Shown: positions 24,027 to 33,301 of the stretch, one piece after another
Numbering within the stretch: the stretch's first letter is position 1
Layout: each line of letters starts with the position of its first letter
From: Microbacterium terricola
Lineage (GTDB): Bacteria; Actinomycetota; Actinomycetes; Actinomycetales; Microbacteriaceae
Assembly (NCBI RefSeq): GCF_027943945.1
Contig: NZ_AP027141.1
Coordinates: 930,001 to 994,000, forward strand
DNA length: 64,000 bases
Reading direction: 5' to 3'
Position numbers and translations under genes: made by a program
Notes under the pieces: model-generated
Databases searched by the model: none
What the model was told of the DNA's origin: nothing
The model's input: only the letters and a program-made list of their open reading frames with translations

Positions 24027-26135
24027 TCAGTCGGCCACGCCGAGGGTGTCCAGCAGCCACGCGAGCTCGAACGCGCGCTCGCGCCACGCGTTGTAGCGTC
24101 CGCTGACGCCACCGTGGCCGGCGACCATCTCGCACTTCAGCAGCGCGTCCGCGCCGACCTCGCGCAGGCGCGCCACCCACTTCGCCGGCTCCACGTACAG
24201 CACCCGCGTGTCGTTGAGCGAGGTCACCGCGAGGATCTTCGGGTAGGTGACGCCGTCGCGCACGTTCTCGTAGGGCGTGTAGGTCTTCATGTACGCGTAC
24301 ACGTCGGCGTCGTGCAGCGGGTCGCCCCATTCGTCCCACTCGATGACCGTGAGCGGCAGCGAGGGGTCGAGGATCGTCGTGAGGGCGTCGACGAACGGCA
24401 CGTCCGCGACGATCCCGGCGAACAGCTCGGGGGCGAGGTTGGCCACGGCGCCCATCAGCAGACCGCCCGCTGAGCCGCCTTCGGCCACCATCCGGTCCGG
24501 CGAGGTGTAGCCCTCCGCCACGAGGTGCCTGGCCGCATCCACGAAGTCCGTGAACGTGTTGCGCTTGGCCTGCAGCTTGCCGTCCTCGTACCACTGCCGG
24601 CCCATCTCGCCGCCACCGCGCACGTGCGCGACAGCGAAGATCACGCCGCGGTCGAGCTCGGACAGCCGCGGCACCGAGAAGCCAGGGTCGATCGAGTGCT
24701 CGTAGGAGCCGTAGCCGTACAGGTGCAGCGGACGCGGCGCCTCGCCGGCCTCGCCGAACGAGCGCTTCCAGACCAGCGACACCGGGATCTGCGTGCCGTC
24801 CTGCGCCGTCGCCCACACCCGCGCCTGCGCGTAGTCGGCCGGCTCGTAGCCGCCGAGCACCGGCTGCCGCTTGCGCAGCAGCAGCTCGCCGGTGGCGACC
24901 TCGTAGTCGTAGACGGTGCCGGGGGTGATGAACGACCCGAACCCGAGCCGGATGAGCGGTGGCGCCCACTCCGGGTTGCCGCCCATGCCGACCGCGTACA
25001 GCGGCTCGTCGAAGGCGAGCTCGGTGATGGCCGACGTCGCATAGTCGAGCAGCCCGAGCTGCTCCAGGCCGTCGCGCCGGTAGCCGATCACGCCACGGTC
25101 GCGGAACGTCGAGACGCCGAGCAGGCGCTGACCCGGCTGGTGGGCGACGACGACCTGCCGCTCGCCTTCGGGGTCGGATGCGGAGACCCGCACGAGTTCG
25201 AAGTCCAGTGCGTCGTCGTTGTGCAGCACGAACAGCACGTCCTCGCCGTCGATGACGGCGTGGGACACCGAGTACTCCACGCCCTCCTGCCTCGGCCACA
25301 CCACCCGCGGTGCGGAGCGGAGGTCGTCGGCGTCCACCAGCCACTCCTCGGTGGTGATCGAGGAGCCCATGCCGATCACCAGGAACCGGTCACTGCGCGT
25401 GAAGTCGGCGCCGACCCAGTAGCGCTCATCGGGCTCGTGGAACAGCGTGACGTCGTCGGCGACCGGGGTGCCCAGCTCGTGCAGCCAGACGGTGTCGGGC
25501 CGCCACGCGTCGTCGACGGTCGTGTAGACGATGTGCCGGCCGTCGGGGGAGAAGGTCGCCCCGGCGAAGGTGCCGGGGATCTCGTCGGGAAGCGTCTCAC
25601 CCGTCACCAGGTCGCGCACACGCACGGTGTAGCGCTCGTCGCCGGCGACGTCGACGCCGAACAGCATCCGGTTCCCGTCGTTCGTCACCTCGAAGCTGCC
25701 CAGTGAGAAGAACTCGTTCCCCTCGGCCTCGATGTTGCCGTCGAGGAGGATCTGCTCGCCGGGGACCTCCGCGTCCGCCGATAGCTCGGGAGGCGTCCAG
25801 TCGTCGGGCGAAGCCAGCGGCGCGCGGCACTGGATGCCGTACTGCTGGCCCTCGACCGTGCGGCCGTAGTACCACCAGTCGCCCCGCCTGGTCGGGACGG
25901 ACAGGTCGGATTCGAGCGTGCGGCCCTTGATCTCGTCGAAGATGCGACCCCGCAGGCCCGCCAGATGCGCCGTGCGCGCTTCGGTGTAGGCGTTCTCCGC
26001 CTCGAGGTGGGCGGTCACCGCCGGGTCGTCCTTGGCGCGCAGCCACTCGTAGCGGTCCTCGACGTCGTCGCCGTGGTGCGATCGGACGGACGGACGGGCC
26101 TCGGCCACGGGTGCGGCGATGTTCTCGATGGTCAC
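24027..26135 (-). CDS. ptrB: S9-family prolyl oligopeptidase, oligopeptidase B type
   Basis: 702 residues. The N-terminal seven-bladed propeller (about 1-420) has the typical YEWLRAKDDPAV opening. The C-terminal alpha/beta hydrolase domain has the nucleophile in EGGSAGGLLMGA, an acid residue in the WDEWGDP region, and the catalytic His in AGHGGVSGRYNAW. Oligopeptidase B cleaves short peptides after Lys or Arg in the cytoplasm; no signal peptide is present. GTG 26135 is chosen because TACCGT ends six bases upstream and the family N-terminus begins just inside. It ends against the repeat patch shared with pfkA. Confidence 0.9.
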   Translation of the reverse strand: MTIENIAAPVAEARPSVRSHHGDDVEDRYEWLRAKDDPAVTAHLEAENAYTEARTAHLAGLRGRIFDEIKGRTLESDLSVPTRRGDWWYYGRTVEGQQYGIQCRAPLASPDDWTPPELSADAEVPGEQILLDGNIEAEGNEFFSLGSFEVTNDGNRMLFGVDVAGDERYTVRVRDLVTGETLPDEIPGTFAGATFSPDGRHIVYTTVDDAWRPDTVWLHELGTPVADDVTLFHEPDERYWVGADFTRSDRFLVIGMGSSITTEEWLVDADDLRSAPRVVWPRQEGVEYSVSHAVIDGEDVLFVLHNDDALDFELVRVSASDPEGERQVVVAHQPGQRLLGVSTFRDRGVIGYRRDGLEQLGLLDYATSAITELAFDEPLYAVGMGGNPEWAPPLIRLGFGSFITPGTVYDYEVATGELLLRKRQPVLGGYEPADYAQARVWATAQDGTQIPVSLVWKRSFGEAGEAPRPLHLYGYGSYEHSIDPGFSVPRLSELDRGVIFAVAHVRGGGEMGRQWYEDGKLQAKRNTFTDFVDAARHLVAEGYTSPDRMVAEGGSAGGLLMGAVANLAPELFAGIVADVPFVDALTTILDPSLPLTVIEWDEWGDPLHDADVYAYMKTYTPYENVRDGVTYPKILAVTSLNDTRVLYVEPAKWVARLREVGADALLKCEMVAGHGGVSGRYNAWRERAFELAWLLDTLGVAD

Positions 26136-26240
26136 GTCTCCACGGTAGTCGCACGCCCCCGCGGTACCGGCCGCGGATCGTCGGGTCAAGTTGACCGAGC
26201 AGAGCCTAGGTGTAAGGATTCTCGTGGTCGATGTCTCGAC

Positions 26241-26258
26241 CCTGAATTCTCGGTGAAC
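26241..26258 (-). promoter_or_regulatory. Possible PHO box upstream of the phosphate transporter gene
   Basis: On the minus strand, GTTCACC (26258-26252) and ATTCAGG (26247-26241) are spaced 11 bases apart, the repeat period of actinobacterial PhoP sites. It lies about 60 bases upstream of the pit start. Only two imperfect units are present, so this is a weak call. Confidence 0.3.
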
Positions 26259-26319
26259 TGTTCGTTCGTCACGCCGATCACGTCGGCACCTCCACCACAC
26301 CCCTCACGGAAAGCGAACA

Positions 26320-27603
26320 GTGGATTCCGCAGTCCTGATTGTCCTGCTGATCGTCGGACTGGCGCTGTTCTTCGACTTCACGAACGGCTTCCACGACACG
26401 GCCAATGCGATGGCCACGCCGATCGCCACCGGCGCTTTGAAGCCCAAGGTCGCCGTGCTGCTCGCCGCCGGCCTGAACCTCGTCGGCGCCTTCCTGTCGA
26501 CCGAGGTCTCGAAGACGATCTCGCACGGCATCATCCGCGAGGATCAGCTCACCGCACAGACCGCCGGCGACGTCCCGCTGATGCTGCCGATCATCTTCGC
26601 CGGCCTGATCGGCGCCATCACCTGGAACATGCTCACGTGGCTCCTCGGCCTCCCGTCGAGCTCGTCCCACGCCCTCTTCGGCGGTCTCATCGGCGCCACT
26701 CTGGTCGGCGCGAGCGCCGCAGCGATCGACTTCGGCGAGGTGCTCAGCAAGGTGGTGCTGCCCGCGCTCATCGCGCCGTTCACCGCCGGGGTGATCGCGT
26801 TCGTCGCGACCAAGCTCGCCTACGCCCTCACGCGGCGGTACGACGGCAAGCCGGACGGTCGCGACGGGTTCCGCTGGGGGCAGATCTTCACCTCGTCCCT
26901 CGTGGCACTGGCGCACGGCACGAACGACGCCCAGAAGACGATGGGCGTGATCACCCTCACCCTGATCGTCGCCGGCTTCCAGGACGTCGACCAGGCAGAC
27001 CCGCAGACGTGGGTGATCTTCGCGTGCGCGATCACGATCGCCCTCGGCACGTACATGGGCGGCTGGCGCATCATCCGCACCCTCGGCAAGGGGCTCACCG
27101 ACGTGAAGCCGGCCCAGGGCTTCTCCGCCGAGGCGTCCACGGCATCCACGATCCTCGCCTCCAGTGCGTTCGGCTTCGCGCTGTCGACGACGCAGGTCGC
27201 CTCGGGCTCGGTGATCGGATCGGGTCTCGGGCGACGCGGCTCGACGGTCCGCTGGCGCACGGTCGGCCGCATCGCGGTCGGATGGCTGCTCACCTTGCCC
27301 GCGGCGGGTGCGGTCGGTGGGCTCGCCTCCCTGATGGTCGTCTGGCTCGGCGGATGGGGAGTCGCCATCGATGCGGTCCTCGCCGCCATCGTCATCACGA
27401 CGATCTTCGCTCTCTCGCGCCGCGACGAGGTCACCGCGAGCAACGCCATGAGCGAGGTGGCCGACTCGGGTCACGCCGTCAACGTCAAGCGCAACCCGCC
27501 GCCCACGCGGCGCAGCCGGGTGGCCGCCCGCAACGCCCGGGAGCTCGCCGAGCGCGAGAAGTCCGAGCGATCCGAGAGCGATACGAAGGGGACGTCGAAA
27601 TGA
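26320..27603 (+). CDS. pit: Inorganic phosphate transporter, PiT family
   Basis: 427 residues with about ten membrane helices and the two signature repeats of the family, FDFTNGFHDTANAMAT near the N-terminus and LAHGTNDAQKTMG in the middle. It imports phosphate with metal cations and protons. Two halves of inverted topology surround a short basic cytoplasmic loop (RRYDGKPDGRD); a charged C-terminal tail follows the last helix. GTG 26320 is the start, with a modest GGAAAG upstream. The stop overlaps the next ATG (ATGA), so a small membrane protein is coupled to it. Confidence 0.93.
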   Translation: MDSAVLIVLLIVGLALFFDFTNGFHDTANAMATPIATGALKPKVAVLLAAGLNLVGAFLSTEVSKTISHGIIREDQLTAQTAGDVPLMLPIIFAGLIGAITWNMLTWLLGLPSSSSHALFGGLIGATLVGASAAAIDFGEVLSKVVLPALIAPFTAGVIAFVATKLAYALTRRYDGKPDGRDGFRWGQIFTSSLVALAHGTNDAQKTMGVITLTLIVAGFQDVDQADPQTWVIFACAITIALGTYMGGWRIIRTLGKGLTDVKPAQGFSAEASTASTILASSAFGFALSTTQVASGSVIGSGLGRRGSTVRWRTVGRIAVGWLLTLPAAGAVGGLASLMVVWLGGWGVAIDAVLAAIVITTIFALSRRDEVTASNAMSEVADSGHAVNVKRNPPPTRRSRVAARNARELAEREKSERSESDTKGTSK

Positions 27604-27932
27604 CCATCGAGATCGACTGGTTCGCCTTCGTCCAGGTGTTCGTCGCCGCGTTGCTGGCCTCTGTGCTCGTCGTCGGGTTCTACGCGCTCGGTCTGCGCCT
27701 GCTCGTGCGCGCGGGTCGCGTGCCCGTGGTCGTGCCCGCGGACTTCACGGATGCCATCACGGTGATCAGCGAGAAGGCGGCGAAGCGCGCAGAGAAGGCC
27801 GCGCGCAAGGCCGCCAAGAAGAATCCGCTCACCGACGCGCAGAAGAACGTCGCCCGGGTCGGCGCCTACGCCTCGTTCACGCTGTGCGCGCTCGCGGTGC
27901 TGGGCGGTCTGCTCCTCATCCTCTTCGGATGA
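27600..27932 (+). CDS. Small two-helix membrane protein coupled to pit
   Basis: 110 residues: a membrane helix at about 8-32, a cytoplasmic stretch with a very basic, Ala/Lys-rich helix (EKAAKRAEKAARKAAKK), and a second helix at about 88-109. ATG overlaps the pit stop by four bases. I know no domain for it. A role as a transporter accessory or peptide-like subunit is a reasonable guess, as tightly coupled small membrane proteins often bind their transporter, but there is no direct evidence. Confidence 0.75.
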   Translation: MTIEIDWFAFVQVFVAALLASVLVVGFYALGLRLLVRAGRVPVVVPADFTDAITVISEKAAKRAEKAARKAAKKNPLTDAQKNVARVGAYASFTLCALAVLGGLLLILFG

Positions 27933-27962
27933 GCGTCGGCGGCCGGCCATAGGCTGGGTGGC

Positions 27963-28868
27963 ATGGATGCTGCATCCCCTCGCTTCGGGCAGTACCCGCC
28001 CGCGCGGCGCACGCTGCTGCATCTCAGCGACACGCACCTGCTCGCCGGCGACGTCGCCCTGGGCGGCCGCTACGACACCATCGCGAACCTCCGCCGCACC
28101 CTCGAGGCCGTTGAGCGCCTCGAGCTGCGCCCCGACGCGATCGTCTTCACCGGCGACCTGACCGACCTCGGCGAACCGGAGGCGTACGCGGCGCTCCGGG
28201 CCATGGTCGAGCCGCTCGCAGAGCGTCTCGGCGCGCCGCTCGTGTGGGTCGCGGGCAATCACGACGAGCGCCCGGCGCTGCGCAGCGCCCTGCTCGGCCT
28301 CGACGCGACCGAGCAGCCGGTCACCTCCGTGCACGACCTCGGCGGCCTCCGGCTCATCGCCCTCGACTCCACGGTGCCCGGCTGGCATCACGGCGACATC
28401 GACGCCGCGCAGCGGGAGTGGCTGCGCGCGCAGCTGGCGACCCCCGCGCCGCTCGGCACCATCCTCGCCCTGCACCATCCGCCGCTGCCGAGCCACATCC
28501 CGTTCTTCGACATCCTCGAGCTGCGCGACCAGGCCGGGTTCGCCGAGGTGATCGCGGGCACCGACGTGCGCGCCATCCTGGCCGGACACCTGCACTACTC
28601 CACGAGCGGCACGTTCGAGGGAGTGCCGGTCAGCGTCGCGGCCGCCACCTGCTACACGATGGACGTCTCGCTGCCCGCGCAGCGGGTGAACGGGATGGAC
28701 GCGGGTCAGTCGTTCCACCTGGTGCACGTCTACGACGACACCATCACGCACGCCGTCGTCCCCGTCGTCGACGCCCCCGCTGCCGATTTCTTCTCCCCCG
28801 AATGGGTGGCGCGGATGGCCGCCCTCGGCCCGGAGGAGCGGCTCGAGGCGTTCTCCCGCAAGCGCTGA
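27963..28868 (+). CDS. Metallophosphoesterase, CpdA-like phosphodiesterase
   Basis: 301 residues with all calcineurin-like motifs: LLHLSDTHLL (D-x-H), FTGDLTD, VAGNHDERP, LHHPPLP and AGHLHYS, which together form a dinuclear metal centre. The closest described group is 3',5'-cAMP phosphodiesterase CpdA, but some relatives hydrolyse glycerophosphodiesters, so the substrate stays open. TAGGCT ends seven bases before ATG 27963, predicting a leaderless mRNA. No signal peptide. The gene sits between the phosphate transporter and aspA. Confidence 0.88.
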   Translation: MDAASPRFGQYPPARRTLLHLSDTHLLAGDVALGGRYDTIANLRRTLEAVERLELRPDAIVFTGDLTDLGEPEAYAALRAMVEPLAERLGAPLVWVAGNHDERPALRSALLGLDATEQPVTSVHDLGGLRLIALDSTVPGWHHGDIDAAQREWLRAQLATPAPLGTILALHHPPLPSHIPFFDILELRDQAGFAEVIAGTDVRAILAGHLHYSTSGTFEGVPVSVAAATCYTMDVSLPAQRVNGMDAGQSFHLVHVYDDTITHAVVPVVDAPAADFFSPEWVARMAALGPEERLEAFSRKR

Positions 28869-28986
28869 CGCGACGGCCACTCCGGGGGCTCTCGGTGTAC
28901 ACCGCGTCCATGCTGGCGGTCAGGGTCGCGGGTTAGGCTCGGGGCATCTTCACACCGTCGTGATCGACCCACAAGGACTCCACGCC

Positions 28987-30450
28987 ATGGCTGCACCCAC
29001 CACCCGCACCGAGACCGATTCGCTGGGATCCCTTGAGATCCCCGCCGATGCCTATTGGGGCATCCACACCGCCCGCGCACTGGAGAACTTCCCGATCTCC
29101 CTCCGGCCCATCTCGGTCTACGCCGACCTGATCAAGGCGCTCGCCATGGTCAAGCAGGCCTCGGCGCGCGCCAACAGGGAGATCGGCGTCCTCGACCATG
29201 AGCGGGCCGATCTCATCGACCGTGCCGCCCAGCTCGTCATCGACGGGGGATACCACGACCAGTTCATCGTCGGCGTCATCCAGGGCGGCGCCGGCACCTC
29301 GACCAACATGAACGCGAACGAGGTCATCACCAACGTCGCACTCGAGCTCGCCGGCCGAGAGAAGGGCGACTACGCCTTCCTGTCGCCGATCGACCACACG
29401 AATCGCTCGCAGTCGACGAACGACGTGTACCCCACCGCGGTCAAGATCGGCCTGAGCCTGGACCTGCAGACGCTGCTGGAGGAGCTCGACCTGCTGCGGC
29501 AGTCGTTCCTGGCCAAGGCGGTCGAGTTCCACGACATCCTCAAGATCGGCCGCACGCAGCTGCAGGATGCGGTGCCGATGACCCTCGGGCAGGAGTTCCA
29601 CGGCTTCGCCACCACCCTCGGCTACGACCACCAGCGCCTCACCGAGAACCGCTACCTCCTCTACGAGGTCAACATGGGCGCCACCGCGATCGGCACGGGC
29701 ATCACGACGCACTCCGGCTACGCACCCGCGGTGCTGCGGCACCTGCGCGAGATCACCGGCCTCGATCTGGCGACTGCCGACGACCTGGTGGAGTCCACCA
29801 GCGACACCGGCTCGTTCATGTCGTTCTCCGCGTCGCTCAAGCGCAATGCGATCAAGCTGTCGAAGATCTGCAACGACCTGCGCCTGCTCTCGAGCGGCCC
29901 GCAGGCCGGCTTCGGCGAGATCAACCTCCCGGCCAGGCAGGCCGGCTCGAGCATCATGCCCGGCAAGGTCAACCCCGTCGTGCCCGAGGTCGTCAACCAG
30001 GTCGCGTTCGCGGTGGCCGGAGCGGACCTGACGGTGACGATGGCGGTGGAGGGCGGCCAGCTGCAGCTGAACGCCTTCGAGCCGGTGATCGCGCACTCGA
30101 TCTTCCAGTCGATCACCTGGATGCGGCGTGCCATGCGCACGCTGCGGGTGAACTGCGTCGACGGCATCACCGCGAACCGGGCGCGCCTCGGCGCGATGGT
30201 GGGCTCGTCGGTCGGAGTGGTCACCGCCCTCACGCCGTTCATCGGCTACGCGGAGTCGGCGGCACTCGCCAAGACGGCGCTGCTGACCGGGCGCAACGTC
30301 GCCGACCTCGTCGTCGAGGCAGGGCTCATGTCGCGCGAGGAGGTCACCAAGCAGCTCTCGCCCGCGCGACTGTCCGGACTGGAGACGATCACCTCGTCCA
30401 TTCCGATCGTGCAGCCGGCGGAGAACGTGGTGCCGCCGGTCGGAGGCTGA
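28987..30450 (+). CDS. aspA: Aspartate ammonia-lyase
   Basis: 487 residues of the fumarase/aspartase superfamily, converting aspartate to fumarate and ammonia. The signature GSSIMPGKVNPVVPE includes the catalytic serine loop, preceded by QGGAGTSTNMNANEV and TNDVYPTA, which favour aspartase over fumarase C. TAGGCT at 28934-28939 is the likely promoter, giving a leader of about 45 bases, with AAGGA before ATG 28987. An in-frame GTG at 28960 is less likely. The stop is followed by a 16-base tandem repeat in front of the next gene. Confidence 0.92.
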   Translation: MAAPTTRTETDSLGSLEIPADAYWGIHTARALENFPISLRPISVYADLIKALAMVKQASARANREIGVLDHERADLIDRAAQLVIDGGYHDQFIVGVIQGGAGTSTNMNANEVITNVALELAGREKGDYAFLSPIDHTNRSQSTNDVYPTAVKIGLSLDLQTLLEELDLLRQSFLAKAVEFHDILKIGRTQLQDAVPMTLGQEFHGFATTLGYDHQRLTENRYLLYEVNMGATAIGTGITTHSGYAPAVLRHLREITGLDLATADDLVESTSDTGSFMSFSASLKRNAIKLSKICNDLRLLSSGPQAGFGEINLPARQAGSSIMPGKVNPVVPEVVNQVAFAVAGADLTVTMAVEGGQLQLNAFEPVIAHSIFQSITWMRRAMRTLRVNCVDGITANRARLGAMVGSSVGVVTALTPFIGYAESAALAKTALLTGRNVADLVVEAGLMSREEVTKQLSPARLSGLETITSSIPIVQPAENVVPPVGG

Positions 30451-30454
30451 GGCT

Positions 30455-30499
30455 GCGTGTTGCCCGCGGCGCGTGTTGCCCGCGGCGCGTGCCGCCCGC
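30455..30499. repeat. 16-base tandem repeat upstream of the DUF4190 gene promoter
   Basis: Two exact copies of GCGTGTTGCCCGCGGC (30455-30470, 30471-30486) and a third partial, diverged copy (from 30487) run directly into the TAGGTT box at 30500-30505. Copy-number change here would shift the -35 region. Confidence 0.85.
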
Positions 30500-30535
30500 T
30501 AGGTTCGAGCAGACCCCCCGACGAGAGGACAGCTC

Positions 30536-31000
30536 ATGACCGACCCGCAGAACCCGAGCGGTGAACCGACGCCGCCGCCGCCGGCGTACGTCGCGCCGCC
30601 GGAGCCGAACGTCTACACGCACCCCGCCTACCCGGCTGCCCCTCCCGGAGCGTACGGCCAGGCTCCCGTGGGTGAGCGGCCGGGGCGCACGATGGGCATC
30701 GTCGCCTTCATCCTGTCGTTCTTCGTGCAGCTGGTCGCGCTCATCCTCGGCATCGTGGCGCTCGTCCAGAGCCGCAAGGCCGGACAGAAGAACGGCTTCG
30801 CGGTCGCCGCGATCATCATCAGCTCCGTGCTGATCGTCGTCGGCATCATCGTCACGATCGCGCTGATCAGCTTCTTCGCGACGCAGGGCGGGGATCTCGT
30901 GAACCAGATCAACGCATGCATCGAGGACCCGTCCGGCTCCGTCGTGTACAACGGCATCACCATGTCCTGCCAGGAGCTCCTCGAGCAGTCGAACCCCTGA
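30536..31000 (+). CDS. DUF4190-type membrane protein
   Basis: 154 residues: a Pro/Tyr-rich cytoplasmic N-terminal 50 residues (PPPPAYVAPPEP, HPAYPAAPPGAYG), two membrane helices (about 57-78 and 88-113) separated by a short basic loop (QSRKAGQKNG), and a C-terminal extracytoplasmic tail with a Cys pair (NACIEDPS, TMSCQELL) that could form a disulfide. The helix pair matches the DUF4190 family of unknown function. AGAGGA lies six bases before ATG 30536. A strong bidirectional hairpin follows the gene. Confidence 0.8.
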   Translation: MTDPQNPSGEPTPPPPAYVAPPEPNVYTHPAYPAAPPGAYGQAPVGERPGRTMGIVAFILSFFVQLVALILGIVALVQSRKAGQKNGFAVAAIIISSVLIVVGIIVTIALISFFATQGGDLVNQINACIEDPSGSVVYNGITMSCQELLEQSNP

Positions 31001-31014
31001 CACGCGGACGTAGG

Positions 31015-31050
31015 CGAAGGCGCGGGCCCCGAGCGGGGTCCGCGCCTTCG
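31015..31050. terminator. Bidirectional terminator hairpin
   Basis: A 16-bp stem with one G-T pair (31015-31030 with 31035-31050) and a GAGC loop separates the convergent DUF4190 and FAH-family genes. Confidence 0.8.
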
Positions 31051-31056
31051 TCCGTC

Positions 31057-31923
31057 TCAGTCCAGGATGCGGCAGTGCGTCGTGAGCTCGCCGATGCCGT
31101 CGATGCCCACGGTGACGGTCGAGCGGTCGCGCAGGAAGATCTGCGGATCACGCGAGTAGCCTGCGCCGCCGGGGCTGCCCGTGGAGATCAGCGTGCCGGG
31201 CAGCAGCGTCACCGACTTCGACAGGTGGGCGATCAGCGTCGCCACGGGCCGCACCATCTGAGCGGTGGACGCATCCTGCACGGTATGCCCGTCGAGCACC
31301 GTCCAGATGTGCAGGTCCTGCGGGTCGGGCACCTCATCGGCCGTGACCACGAACGGACCTGTCGGCGTGAACCCGTCGAACGACTTGCAGCGTGACCACT
31401 GCGCCTCGGAGTACTGGATGTCGCGTGCGGTGATGTCGTTCACCACGGTGTAGCCCCAGACGTGGCCGAGGGCCTCGCCGGCGGGCACATCCTTCGCGGG
31501 GCGGCCGATGATCACGCCGAGCTCGGCCTCGTAGTCGATCGACTCGCTGAGTGAGCGCGGCCATGCGGTGGTCGCCTGGTGCGCGGTGAGCGAGTTCGGC
31601 CACAGCACGAACACGGTGGGCGTCGAGTCGGTCTTGAGCCCCAGCTCGCTGGAGTGCGCCGCGTAGTTCAGGCCGATCGCGAGGATGACCGGCGGTGTGC
31701 GGACGGCGGAGTCGAACCGGACGTCCTCCAGCGGATGGTGTGCGGCGTGCGCAGGATCTGCGGCACGCACGCGCGCGAGGAGCTCGTCGCCGCCGTCGAT
31801 CAGCTGCTCGAGGTAGCGTGGCGCGCCGGGGAAGAGGTCTTCCACGATGACTGCGTCGCCGCCGTCGATGCGGGCGAGCCGTGATTCCGCGCGCCCAGGG
31901 GGGAAGACATGGGCGAAACGCAT
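31057..31923 (-). CDS. Fumarylacetoacetate hydrolase family protein
   Basis: 288 residues. The C-terminal two-thirds carry the FAH fold: AIGLNYAAHSSELG, DYEAELGVIIGRPAKDV (metal-binding E-x-E), WGYTVVNDITARDIQ, and KSFDGFTPTGPFVV, then ISTGSPGGAG. Members hydrolyse C-C bonds of acylpyruvates or isomerise homoprotocatechuate-type intermediates; acylpyruvate or 2-oxo acid substrates are possible here. TAGCCT ends six bases before ATG 31923, a leaderless promoter. It is divergent from the prsW-type gene with 64 bases between. Confidence 0.85.
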   Translation of the reverse strand: MRFAHVFPPGRAESRLARIDGGDAVIVEDLFPGAPRYLEQLIDGGDELLARVRAADPAHAAHHPLEDVRFDSAVRTPPVILAIGLNYAAHSSELGLKTDSTPTVFVLWPNSLTAHQATTAWPRSLSESIDYEAELGVIIGRPAKDVPAGEALGHVWGYTVVNDITARDIQYSEAQWSRCKSFDGFTPTGPFVVTADEVPDPQDLHIWTVLDGHTVQDASTAQMVRPVATLIAHLSKSVTLLPGTLISTGSPGGAGYSRDPQIFLRDRSTVTVGIDGIGELTTHCRILD

Positions 31924-31987
31924 TCCTCCAGGCTACCGGCCGCATCGGCCCTGCACGGTGAGCCGATGGCACTCATAGGCTGAGCAG

Positions 31988-33205
31988 ATGACCGACCCGA
32001 ACGGACCCGCATCGGCGCGTCCCTCGCTGACCCCGCCCCCGTTCCCGTCGGCGCTCGCCCAGCCGCGCATGGCAGGCGCCGCGCCGATCCCGGCGCCGTC
32101 GACGTCGCCCGCGCCGCTGCCGGTGTCGGCGCGCGCGGGCCGCACCGTTCCGCTGTGGCTGTCCGCGGTGGTCGTGCTGGTGCTCGTCGGACTCGTCGCG
32201 TACTTCCTCCAGGCCCTCGGCGCGGCCGCGTCGATCCTCGGGATGCTGCTGGCACTGCTCCCGCTCGTCGGCGTGCTGCTGGCGGTGCGTCTCGTCGACA
32301 GGTGGGAGCCGGAGCCGCGCGGCCTCCTCGCGCTGGCGGTCGCATGGGGCGCAGTGATCGCGGTCGCCGGCACCCTGCTGGTCGACCTCATGCTGACTCC
32401 GGTGAAGACGGTGCTCGGACCCGACGTCGCGGAGGTGTTCACCACCGTCGTCCAGGCGCCGATCGTCGAGGAGTTCATGAAGGGCCTCGGCGTGCTCGTG
32501 ATCTTCCTGGTCGGCCGTCGCGCCTTCGACGGGCCGGTCGACGGCGTCGTCTACGGCGCGCTCGTCGGGGCCGGGTTCGCCTTCACCGAGAACATCCAGT
32601 ACTTCGCGATCAGCCTGATCAGCGGGGGTGCCGCCGAGACGTCGACGACCTTCTTCCTGCGCGGCATCCTGTCGCCGTTCGCGCACGTGATGTTCACCGC
32701 CGTGACGGGATTCGCACTCGGGCTCGCCGCCCGCCGCGGCATCGTCGGAGCGGGTGCGATCGGCCCGTGGATCCTCGGCATGATGGGCGCCGCCGGACTG
32801 CACGCGCTGTGGAACGGGTCCGCCCTCTTCGGCGACTTCTTCCTGCTGTACGTCGTGCTGCAGATCCCGCTCTTCGTCCTGTTCGTCCTCGGCATCCTCG
32901 CCCTGCGACGCGAGGAGATGCGCCTCACCCGCGCCAGGCTCGGCGACTACGCGCACGCCGGCTGGTTCACCCCTCAGGAGGTCGACATGCTCGCCACGCC
33001 CGCGGGCCGGAAGGCCGCATTGGCCTGGGCGAAGACGCTGCGCGGCGATCGCACCCCGCTCATGCGCGGCTTCATCGCCGACGCCACCGCCCTGGCGGCC
33101 GCCCGGCAGCGCGCGCTCACCGGACGCGACCCGCAGGCGACCGGGGATGAGCAGGTGCTGATCGCCCGGATCGCGGCGACGCGCTCCGCGCTGTTCGCCC
33201 TGTAG
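31988..33205 (+). CDS. PrsW-family intramembrane metalloprotease
   Basis: 405 residues: a Pro-rich cytoplasmic N-terminus (about 1-55), about eight membrane helices, and a C-terminal cytoplasmic region. The three family motifs are present: APIVEEFMKGLG (EE), GFAFTENIQYF and HVMFTAVTGFALG with a further GLHALWNG. In Bacillus PrsW cleaves an anti-sigma factor at site 1; substrates in actinobacteria are unknown, and no anti-sigma gene lies nearby. TAGGCT ends six bases before ATG 31988. The N-terminal proline-rich stretch is an extension beyond the core family. Confidence 0.88.
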   Translation: MTDPNGPASARPSLTPPPFPSALAQPRMAGAAPIPAPSTSPAPLPVSARAGRTVPLWLSAVVVLVLVGLVAYFLQALGAAASILGMLLALLPLVGVLLAVRLVDRWEPEPRGLLALAVAWGAVIAVAGTLLVDLMLTPVKTVLGPDVAEVFTTVVQAPIVEEFMKGLGVLVIFLVGRRAFDGPVDGVVYGALVGAGFAFTENIQYFAISLISGGAAETSTTFFLRGILSPFAHVMFTAVTGFALGLAARRGIVGAGAIGPWILGMMGAAGLHALWNGSALFGDFFLLYVVLQIPLFVLFVLGILALRREEMRLTRARLGDYAHAGWFTPQEVDMLATPAGRKAALAWAKTLRGDRTPLMRGFIADATALAAARQRALTGRDPQATGDEQVLIARIAATRSALFAL

Positions 33206-33250
33206 CCCTTGACACTCCCGAGCGGCGCGGGGCATCCTGAGGGCAGGCCA

Positions 33251-33301
33251 ACTCAGCGCCCGGGAGTCACGCAGGCATCGCCGCGGCACCGGGCGCTGAG
33301 T
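33251..33301. repeat. 13-bp perfect inverted repeat between prsW-type gene and FKBP gene
   Basis: ACTCAGCGCCCGG (33251-33263) pairs with CCGGGCGCTGAGT (33289-33301) around a 25-base GC-rich loop. It lies 46 bases after one stop and 60 before the next start. It could be a terminator, an operator or a leader structure for the FKBP gene. Confidence 0.7.
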
